Assembly (NCBI GenBank): GCA_001643675.2
Contig: LSRY02000054.1
Location: forward strand, 533,501-597,500
DNA: 64,000 bases
Reading direction: 5' to 3'
Source of the DNA: Monocercomonoides exilis
Taxonomy: Eukaryota > Preaxostyla > Oxymonadida > Polymastigidae
Part shown: piece by piece, positions 55,554 through 64,000 of the stretch
How positions within the stretch are numbered: position 1 is the first letter of the stretch
Layout: each line of letters opens with the position of its first letter
Program-made: the position numbers and the translations under genes
The notes under the pieces: model-generated
What the model saw: the letters and a program-made list of their open reading frames with translations, nothing else
The model's database searches: none
What the model was told of the DNA's origin: nothing

Positions 55554-58500
55554 ATGGAGCAAATACAAATGAACAATCAAGTGATGGATCTGGAGCATGA
55601 GTTTGAAATGCTCACTGGAATAACCAGTGAACATTCAACAGAATTTTTCAAGTCAAATTCAGAAAAAGAGTTAAAGTTAACTGTTTGTGAATTAATTTGT
55701 TATTTATTCGCATCGATTCAAACATGCATTCAATATTATTTATTTATTGAACAAAATTATAGAGAGACGAAACAACAACTGTGCAGACAGAAACAAAAAA
55801 TTCACTTGAAAATTCAATTGATGAAGAAGATTATGAGTTGGAAAAAAGAAAAGAAATATGCTCCAAAGTTGTTGAGTTGATGAATGAATTAATGACACCA
55901 AATAAAAAATCTTCATGTCAAAATGTGAAAAATCATTTTTGCAGGTGTTCTTTAAACAATACGGAATCACTGAACAGTTCATTACAAATTCAAACACCAA
56001 CAAAAAAGAACAAATGTTTACAAAAAACAAGTTTTGAAAATGCTAACAATGTAACTTCAACTCCCTCTTCATCCCGTTTTTATAAAACAACACTCACAAA
56101 CGAAGATTTATTATGCAATGTTGAAAAAAATGATAGAAATGAGGAAAATGAAAAAGAAATTGAAAAACCTTCAAATGTCGAAAATGACAATGATGAATGC
56201 AGCTCAGATGATGAAGATGACGAAGATTTAGAAGAGGATGATATATCATCTTTGAACATAACATCTGTTCAAAGATTGGGAAAAGATAAAATGGAATTAT
56301 TCTTTCAGAACCTTGAAAAAGCAGATTCAAATGAAGAAGAGAGTGTTTTCTCTTATCAATCAAACGAATCAGATTCATCATTAAGAAAAATATTCTACTC
56401 AAATCACTCCACACAAACAGAAATCCCTTTTTCTTTTACTTCCTCTCAAACTCTCTCATTCGGTTCTTCTACTCAGTCAAGCGGATCCGCATTCACTGAC
56501 TTCATTTCGGAACAAAATCCATACCTTCGCCCCACAAGGATGGACTTGGCTGCAAAAAGAGTTGGAAAGGAAAAAGCTCTCCAGTACATGAAGCCAAGTC
56601 CATTGTGGTCTGACGCTACTATTCGAAAGCATGCATGGGTGCAAAGATTGCTGCAAACGTGGAGCAAGCTTGTTGAGTGCCCAATATGGCCTCTTCATCC
56701 ATTAGTCGCAAAGGGATTCATTCTTTTCTGCGGTAAAGAATGTTTCTACTCATTGACAAGCATTGTGCACGTTATCACCCCTTCTATAAAAAGAATAAAT
56801 ATAGAAAAAATGGGAAAAAAGATTAATAGCAAGACAAACGCAGCAATAAATGAAGCAATAAGAAATTTAAGAAACGACAAAGAAGTGAACAAAAAGGGAA
56901 AAGAAAGGGAACCTGCGCTGATTTCGGACGTTGCTCGAATAGTCCATAATCTCCCTGATGAGCTAGAAAGCAAATATTTGGAAGCATCTCTGTATCTAAT
57001 TGGAGTTCAAACTGGTGCAAGAGCCATTACATTATCTAGCCTAAAAATGAGTGACATAAAAAGAGTAATACAGTCTAAGGAAACAAACAAACTTCTTGTT
57101 ACACTTTGTTACAACAGGACAAAAGGTTCCTCGCATTGGAACCATCACGTCACAATCGAAGGAGAGGAGGAGAGTCGTAGCGACGATGATGCTGTGTACT
57201 GGTTTTCTTTGCACCTGAAAAAAAGCGTTGGTGTCAGATTGAGTGAGTGGATGACAAAGAAAGAAGAAGTTGATGGAGAAAGGCCTGTTTGGCCAATCTC
57301 CACAGATGTGATGAGAGAAAGATTCAAGCAGAGGGCCGAGAATGCTGGATATCCCCGGAATCTCTTCAGTTTCCACTCTTTACGAAGCGGATTCATATGC
57401 TCCGCCCTCATAAAGAGTGGAAAAAATGAAGATTCAAAGAAGGCAGTGCTTGAGAAGACTGCGCTGATTGCTGGTTGGGTCCCATACAGGTTGGCCCAAA
57501 TGACATATATAAAGAACGTGGCAAGAAGGGCAATTGTTTCATCACGTTTGGTGATGCCATACAAAGAGGGAAGAAATGAAAGTGAAATGGATGAAACGTT
57601 GTTGGAGTTAGAAATGTTTCATGGAATAGTTTTGAAGATGAAGGAAGGGAATGAGAAGAATCCGTACGAGAAATATAAAGAGAAAGTTGAAGAAAGAATG
57701 AAGATATTTTTTGAAGAAGAAGAAGTCAAGAAAGCAAAGAAAGCCAGATACATAAGAAGCGGGTCCGTTGGAATGTGCGCAGAGAATATGGAATTAAATG
57801 ATTTCATAAAACAAAAAATGGCAATGACTGAATATAAGGGGAAAAAAAAGCAAACCCCAACTCTTCGAACAAACTGCGCTGTTTTTTGTTGGAGAAATTA
57901 CATCAAGCAACAACTGTTTATGCACATTGCAGACCCCTATATAACAGCTGAAGAATTTTGCAATCATGCAGAAATAAACACATCAACTAATATCGTGAGA
58001 AAATATGAGAAAAAGAAATTGAAAGATAACAAAGAAAAGGAAAAAAGCAACATGAATGAAGAGAATGACAAAGATAATGAGAAGGAATTATCAGACAAAA
58101 ATGAAATCGATCAGAAGAAATTAACGTTTGACAAAAGAAAAAGAAATGAGAAAAACAATGTTTGCAGAATTAAATGGACAAAGGAAGATGATGAAAAAGT
58201 TAAAAGAATGTATGAGGTTGAAAAAAAAACAATAACAGAAATAAACAAAGAGTTCATATTCAGGTCATGGCACAATATCCACGATCACATCAAACATATG
58301 ATAAAGAAAGGAAAATTGAAAAAGAGACAACCGCAAACATTAAAAGAAATACTGCATATAGACGAAAATATTGCAACAAACCTTTATTCTTCATCCACTT
58401 CTTATGCCTCAGACACAACACCATCACCATCATCATCGGCCTCAGCTTCAGCCTCAGACACAACTCCATCATCATCATCATCGACTTCAGCTTCAGCCTC

Positions 58501-58753
58501 AGACACAACTCCATCATCATCATCATCGACTTCAGCTTCAGCCTCAGACACAACTCCATCATCATCATCAGCTTCAGCTTCTGCCCCTTCATTGTTGTCA
58601 ACCTATGTGAATGAAATAAAAGCGTTGAAAAGAAAGAGAGTCAATAAAAGAAAAAGAAAAGAAGATGATGAATATGTCGATTATTATGCAGAAAATATTT
58701 GCATAATATTAAAAGGAAATGGAAAGAGAATTACAAGAAGTATGGACAGTTAG
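55554..58753 (+). CDS. Tyrosine recombinase with C-terminal Myb-like domain (Crypton-like)
   Basis: Exons 55554-55682 and 55763-58753 (80-nt intron, GTTTGT...TATAG) join in frame to 1,039 aa; the second exon alone has no ATG start, which supports the intron. The N-terminal 250 residues are acidic and Ser-rich with a short coiled coil. The recombinase catalytic region lies at about 400-640: Arg463 in TGARAITLSSLK, Lys497 in NRTKGSSHW, His581 and Arg584 in FSFHSLRSGF, Trp615 in IAGW and the nucleophile candidate Tyr625 in MTYIKN, giving the R-K-H-R-W-Y order of the family. Residues about 846-905 (KWTKEDDEKVKRMYE...WHNIHDHI) look like a Myb/SANT DNA-binding domain. The C-terminus is low-complexity and basic. 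YR plus a Myb-type domain recalls Crypton elements, which integrate via a circular intermediate. No terminal repeats are visible. It could be an active element or a domesticated gene; no lesions are seen. Confidence 0.8.
58430..58590 (+). repeat. 45-bp minisatellite within the recombinase gene
   Basis: GCCTCAGACACAACTCC recurs at 58451, 58496 and 58541. The 45-bp period keeps the frame and encodes copies of ASDTTPSSSSSTSAS. Confidence 0.85.
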
Positions 58754-58959
58754 ATAGACAGAAGAAAATAAAAATCATACGTATTTAATGTTTTTCATAT
58801 CACGTTTATATCAATACACATAATGATAATTAAAATAAAAAACATAAAATTAGTTATTATGAAAATAAAAGGAAAAAATACAAACCCAAGTGAACAAAAG
58901 AGGTTTTACAAAAATGTGTGCCCACCTGCCCACCCTCCATCCCTCCTGCCATAATTCCC

Positions 58960-59195
58960 ACCTTCCCGGCTACTTGCAACAGCTTTGACCTATTCCCCTT
59001 TGCACCTCGTTGTTTCACTGCAGCAAGTTAGCCTTCCCACCCACCTTCCCGGCTACTTGCAACAGCTTTGACCTATTCCCCTTTGCACCTCGTTGTTTCA
59101 CTGCAGCAAGTCAGCCTTCCCACCCACCTTCCCGGCTGCTTGCAACAGCTTTGACCTATTCCCCTTTGCACCTCGTTGTTTCACTGAACTTATGA
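58960..59195. repeat. 83-bp GC-rich minisatellite, three copies
   Basis: CCTTCCCGGC recurs at 58961, 59044 and 59127. The unit includes TTGCAACAGCTTTGACC and CACCTCGTTGTTTCACTG. It lies 200 bp after the recombinase stop, and its composition (C-rich on the plus strand) contrasts with the AT-rich surroundings. A 61-codon frame across it is a by-product of the repeat. Confidence 0.85.
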
Positions 59196-60145
59196 GATGA
59201 AATAAAGTTATATATGATATTAGTAATTAGATAGTGAAAATTAAAAAAAGTTGCAAAAAAAGTTATGAAAATGAAAAAAGAGTTGAAATTGATAGAAAAG
59301 ATCAACAAAAAATAAAAAGATCAACGAGTTGGGGTATATATGAAAAAATCGATCATATATTCACAAAAAACAAACGATTTAATATTTGTTGAAGTTTAAA
59401 AATTGTTAAATATGATTATTGAATTAATAATAAACGAATATATAAATAAAGCATTGTTGAATATAACTTAAAAATGAAAAAATGAAACAAAAATGAAAAC
59501 ATACAATTTTCAGTGACATTTTTTCTTTTGAAACAATAAAACCATCAAAACGGGAACTGATACAGCACTTAATATTTGCATTAAACTAATATAAAGAGAA
59601 AAGAAGTGTAAAGAAATTGAATTCATTAAAATACAGTGAAAAATGTATTTGGTGAAAAAAAGTCAGTCAAACCTTATTTAAATGAAAAACAAACAACAAT
59701 TCACTCAATGATTCTAATGCTGTGAAGCCATTTCTTTATGCCATTTTGGATGAAAGAAAGAAAAAAAGAAAAAAAGAGAAGATAGCATTACATCACAATG
59801 TGATTTGGATTTATGGAACGTGATCTTTACGATCAATCTTTATGGAAAAAACTATTATTTCATTGGCGCATGTGTCTCATTTCATTGAAACCGCAGACAT
59901 TTGATTTTGGTGATTTGAAAGCAAGAATGAGAGACCAAAGGAAATCGATTTTGCAATGTTGTTGTTCTTTAACCAATGCTTCAAATGAAGGGTTTTATTT
60001 TTTTCACAAACAGAAAGAAATATTAATTTCTTTTGAAGTTTCAATTAATTTCAAAGTTTTCAGAATTAGGTTATTCTTTAATAAAGTTTTCAACAGTTAT
60101 CTTTCATTTGTTTTGGTTAATTCAAATAAGCTCTTTGAAATGAAT
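59196..60145. other. Intergenic; one ordinary-looking frame of unknown meaning
   Basis: Mostly AT-rich. The frame from ATG 59813 starts MERDLYDQSLWKKLLFHWRM and stays ordinary for about 60 codons before becoming hydrophobic and T-rich. It could be the 5' exon of the following coiled-coil remnant, but I found no convincing splice pair. Confidence 0.35.
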
Positions 60146-60804
60146 TCATTTAAAGCTGAAGTGACAAGCTGCTTGAAGAGATGAGACGTCAGCGGAGAGC
60201 GGAGACAGCACGAATGAAGTTAGAAGTGAACTTGAAAGAAAGTCGGGCAAAGAAGCAGTTTGCGAAGGAACGTGATGAGCTAAAGAAGCGGCAGCAGATT
60301 TTTGCGAAAAAGCTGAGTGAAGTTGGTGATGAAGACGACGAAGAGTCGCTGCAGATGAAGGAAGAAGAACGGGACAAGAAGAAGCGGTGGCAGATCCAGC
60401 TGATGGCTGAACGGATGAGGGAGATGCAGGGCTTTCTGGAGATCCTGCAGTGTATTGCAGAGACAGAGCAGAAGCTGCGGCGAGAAGAGCGGAAGCTTGT
60501 GAGGGAGCTGGCAGCGCGGAGGAAGGATGACTACGAGGCGAGACGAGCAGCGCAGGAGCGGATGGCGCTGGAGAGGACGAGGATTCAGCAGGCGGCAGAG
60601 GAGAGGGCAGAGGCAGCGCTGGAGCAGGCGAGGTGACTTGATCATACATCGAAAGTTTCAAAAAACGTATTGAAGATGCAGCTTGTGCAGCCGAGCAAAA
60701 TGAAAATAAAGGCAGAGCAGCAGACTGATATGGCGAAAGAGATGGCAAAACAGGAGACAGATATGTTGCAGCAGCGGAAGAGGCAGATGGATAAGAAAAA
60801 ATAA
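60146..60804 (+). pseudogene. Coiled-coil coding remnant, GC-rich
   Basis: From about 60163 the frame reads KLLEEMRRQRRAETARMKLE and continues for about 155 residues of Glu/Lys/Arg/Ala heptad-like sequence (ERDELKKRQQIFAKKL; QKLRREERKLVRELAARRKD). A TGA at 60634-60636 interrupts it. The same frame then continues (LDHTSKVSKN, then KAEQQTDMAKEMAKQETDML) to TAA near 60804. There is no start codon at a plausible place. GC content is far above the flanks, as in the decayed gene at 30440-32990, and both encode coiled coils, so they may come from related genes. A functional exon ending at 60636 is the alternative. Confidence 0.5.
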
Positions 60805-60849
60805 ATCTAGGAGAAAAAGAAATAAAGTTTTTTTAAAATAAGCAAATCA

Positions 60850-61660
60850 ATAGATTGAACGCAGCTGAAACCGAAGTTGTAACGATTATCCCATTTGACC
60901 AACTGTCCGCAACGCCGTCGCATTCGCTGCAGTCAGTTCTTCTCTCAAAAGCCGTCTCCCTTTTGCTGAAACGAATCACTCTCACAAACACGTACTTACG
61001 CTTTATGCAGAATGCAAAGTGGACGAATAAGAACGTGAACTTTCTGAAGGGAAACAAAGAAGACAGAATTGGATCTATAAGATACGCTGATAGCGGACGC
61101 ATGACTTTCAAGCCTGTGTCTTCGATTGTTCCACTGTTATGGAATTCATTACAAACTGTGCCTTTCTCCAAAGCACCTTCATTTTCTTCTTTCTTTTCTT
61201 TGACAAGAAATTTGACTTCATCGTGCAATACAAGTTCTCTTCCTTTCAACGATTCTCATTTCTTTCAGCCTTTTTGTTGATGAGCTACATGCAGAAGGAA
61301 TATTAAGTCAGATACACTCAAATGTTTGTAAATATGAGAGGATAAATAAAAGCGATGAAAGAGGATATCTTTTTCATGGAGATTTCAATAACATTTACAA
61401 TCGAATAACAGATTTTTGCAAACAATGTTATAAGGCAGGGGGAAAGCTGTATCTATAAAGGAGTTAGCTATGAAAAAGTCAAAAAAGAGTGTCAGATGAA
61501 TGAAACAAACAATGATTCTATGAAGGACTTGGATATTTTTCACTGGTGAAAGACATATTACTATTCGATAATCATCTTGGATTTACGCAGTACGTGAGAA
61601 ACATGTTGAGTTTGAAAGTTAATCTTATTGTAATTGGCAGAATTGAAAGTTGAAAGGAAA
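60850..61660 (+). pseudogene. Possible continuation of decayed coding sequence
   Basis: Pieces of ordinary-looking protein in changing frames: NAAETEVVTIIPFDQLSATP (from about 60858), ELHAEGILSQIHSNVCKYER through KQCYKAGGKLYL (about 61284-61458), then VSYEKVKKECQMNETNND, then KDILLFDNHLGFTQYVRNML (to about 61653). Stops and frame changes separate them. The evidence is only compositional; I do not recognise the family. Confidence 0.3.
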
Positions 61661-64000
61661 TCAACAGTCAGCGAAAGAAAACAGAAAATGACAAATCCCA
61701 AAGTATTAATAATTAGGTCGAATGAATTATTTTGAAAAATTCATGTTGGATTGAAAGGAATTGCGAATGAAGAGAGATTACTGAGGTTACACCTGATAGA
61801 TTGATGTTTTCAGGTTTTTGTTTATTTGATGAGATGGAGGAGTGAACCGTGAGAAAGAGACAAAGACAACTGGGAAGGGATTGTTGAACTTGGAACCTTT
61901 AAAGTTGATGAATTATTGGAGAATGTTGCTGCGCTGATGATGCATAAAGCCAAACAGAGCCGGATGAAAAGACAGAAATGAAAGAAAACTGGAAGAGGAA
62001 CGAACGATTTAAAGAAGATGCTATTAAAGAATGAGACCTAACTGAAAACGATAAATACGAAATGAAAATGCAAACCACAAAAGGATATATTACAGAAGAT
62101 TGATTGCATTCATCAAGTTGCGAAAGAGTTAATGGAAAGGAAAGAAAAAAAAACAAAGAATGGAATGAAAATAGAATTGCATTGAATGTTCAAACATGTT
62201 ATATGGTTTATTAATACAGTTCATATTTTTTGATATTTTAAATAAGAGTTTTTCAATTTAATTATAAACTTATGTTTGAAAACAACAGCGTGAACTGACA
62301 TTTTGGCATTTTGTTCTGGTCGCAAATTTCTCACATAGAAAAAAGAAAATATCCATATATTTTATTGAGCAAATTATGAAATTAAACGAAGAAATTATTG
62401 GAACATCAAATAAGATGAAAAAGAGACAAACAAATGAATGCCAGAAAACAATTCATTTTGGTTTTAAAGGCTGAGAATGATAGAACAAAGGAGAAAATTG
62501 GACAGAATTTCGAGTATAGTACAAGATTTTTCAAATAGGCTTGATTTGTCAGATAAATCTTATTAAAAATGGAAAAGAAGTACTTGGAATTCTTTTCAAA
62601 TGATTGAAAAACCTTTACAAGAAGGACTAATCAGTTCATTAGAAATATTCGTCATTTATGTTAAAGAAATATATTTGATTCTTGTGGATTATCATTTCAA
62701 ACATTGACAACTCCAAAATGTGTTCAATTTTTATTGTAGGATTAAGAGGATGCTTATGTTTCAAAGATTATCGAAGCAGAGACGAGCAATTTTCCAATAC
62801 TGCAGTAATTGTTCAAGTTGTTAAATATTACTGTTTCAAAGATGTTTGATTGTCTAACATTTAATTTATGGAAAAGAAATATGAAAATCAAATATGAATA
62901 CAAGTGTTTTACAAACCTTGGTTGAAGTTTGCTGTGTTTCAAAAGAATAGATTTTCTTTAAATTTTATTTCAGTTGCCGCATGAAGAACGATACCAAAAG
63001 GAAAGGCAAAATAGTAATCTCCTTCAAAATAATCAGTGTCAGTGAAACACAAAAACATGAAAGAAGGGTGAACATTGGTTATAGACATTTTTGCGAAGTT
63101 GGAAATGCAATCCATTTTGTGAAATGAAATCGTTTTTGCAAAACTTACTATTTCATTAAAAATAAGGAATAATAGAAATGAAAATGAGAGAAATCTTACA
63201 ACATAAGTGTGTTTGATGATTCAGATGTCATCTGTAGTACAACAATGCGTTTCAAGATGGTTTGTGTGTTATTTCATGAGAAAGTTCAAAATTTTTAAAA
63301 TGTGCCTTTATGAGTATAAAAGAACATGAATGAATTAAAGAAAGGTGTGTAATTTTAACCTGTGAAAATGTTTCATATTCGATATTGAAATAATTGGAAA
63401 CAAACGCAATTCGTTATCACCTTATGTGTTTGAATGATTAACGGAAGTTTACAACTTCACTTCTTTTTGATCTCAATCGAAAAGTTTCCTTTTTGAAGGA
63501 ATGAATAAAAATTGAAAGATCAAAAAGAGAAAATATCATTCTACTTTTTCAATAAGTGACTGTTTACAAAATGAAATGAAAAAATAATACCAAATAAGAA
63601 AAAAGGCAAACAAAAAATGACTCAATGACTTTTGTTATTTATCTTAAAAATTGGATCAGAGAAGGAAAGGATTAATTTGCATAACAAGGCTTTATTGAAT
63701 TTGAAAGGAATATGCATGAATAGAAATCATGAGAAGAAGTTTATTATTGAATAAGTAAAAAAGGTGAAAATCATTTGTTACAAGGTCAAGTTTTTCATAA
63801 GAAAAAAAAATATGTCATTTTGTTTTTCTTGGAAAAATATTTTTCAAAGTGTATGAAATATTTGGAAGTTAGTTTATTTTTTAAATGAAAGAAGTTGTTC
63901 CAGACCAATAAAATGAATGATTGCATAGGATATGGAGAATATGATTATATAAAGCTTGAATAAATTACATTTGTATTCAAAGAATGTTTGGTGAAACATT
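61661..64000. other. Gene-poor AT-rich end of the window
   Basis: No frame longer than about 85 codons and none with recognisable content on either strand. No RNA gene, terminal repeats or tandem repeats are seen. Confidence 0.5.

Noticed and set aside
1-64000. tRNA, rRNA or snRNA genes
   Set aside because: I scanned for tRNA B-box-like sequences and conserved rRNA motifs and found none outside coding or satellite DNA; a covariance-model search would be needed to exclude diverged RNAs.

Overview
The window looks like nuclear DNA of a eukaryotic microbe. Genes are split by short GT-AG introns (57 to 132 nt in my models), intergenic DNA is very AT-rich, and housekeeping genes are eukaryotic (RAD51, casein kinase 1, a Nopp140-type nucleolar protein, a PHD-finger transcription protein). 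Intact genes end in TAA, TAG and TGA, so the standard code fits. The large beta-helix surface proteins with 'D..N..D...CG...PCKT'-type motifs resemble families I associate with anaerobic metamonads (oxymonad or trichomonad relatives). The lineage is an inference, not shown by the sequence.

Layout. 1-6.1 kb: a frameshifted surface-protein fragment, two MITEs and a surface-protein gene with two disabling lesions. 7.0-12.5 kb: a 1,789-aa casein-kinase-1-like protein with an enormous serine tail. 13.7-18 kb: a small Cys-rich membrane protein (minus strand), RAD51 (4 exons) and a PHD/TFIIS-central-domain-like protein (6 exons). 18-22.5 kb: gene-free DNA with nested MITEs and long homopolymers. 22.5-26.6 kb: a second type of beta-helix surface protein. 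27.5-28.8 kb: an unrecognised helical protein (minus strand, 5' exon missing). 30.4-33 kb: a decayed GC-richer gene (minus strand). 33-34.2 kb: the Nopp140 C-terminal exon. 36.2-44 kb: an intact 2,630-aa surface protein built of seven modules, paralogous to the broken gene at 2.7 kb.

45.3-46.5 kb holds a pogo/Tigger-like transposase remnant that stops abruptly at an 8.8-kb satellite of about 1,042-bp units (46.5-55.3 kb). The satellite is bordered on both sides by short TTAGGG-like tracts. It is followed by an apparently intact, intron-containing tyrosine-recombinase gene with a C-terminal Myb-like domain (55.6-58.8 kb), a Crypton-like architecture. 59-64 kb holds an 83-bp GC-rich minisatellite, degraded coiled-coil coding remnants and otherwise empty AT-rich DNA.

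Two themes stand out. The first is a surface-antigen family with an intact mosaic gene, a broken paralogue and a shared promoter block. The second is a satellite, transposon and recombinase neighbourhood whose junctions all fall on telomere-like GGGTTA motifs. All splice models come from reading frame, GT-AG signals and family alignment from memory; no transcript data or searches were available.
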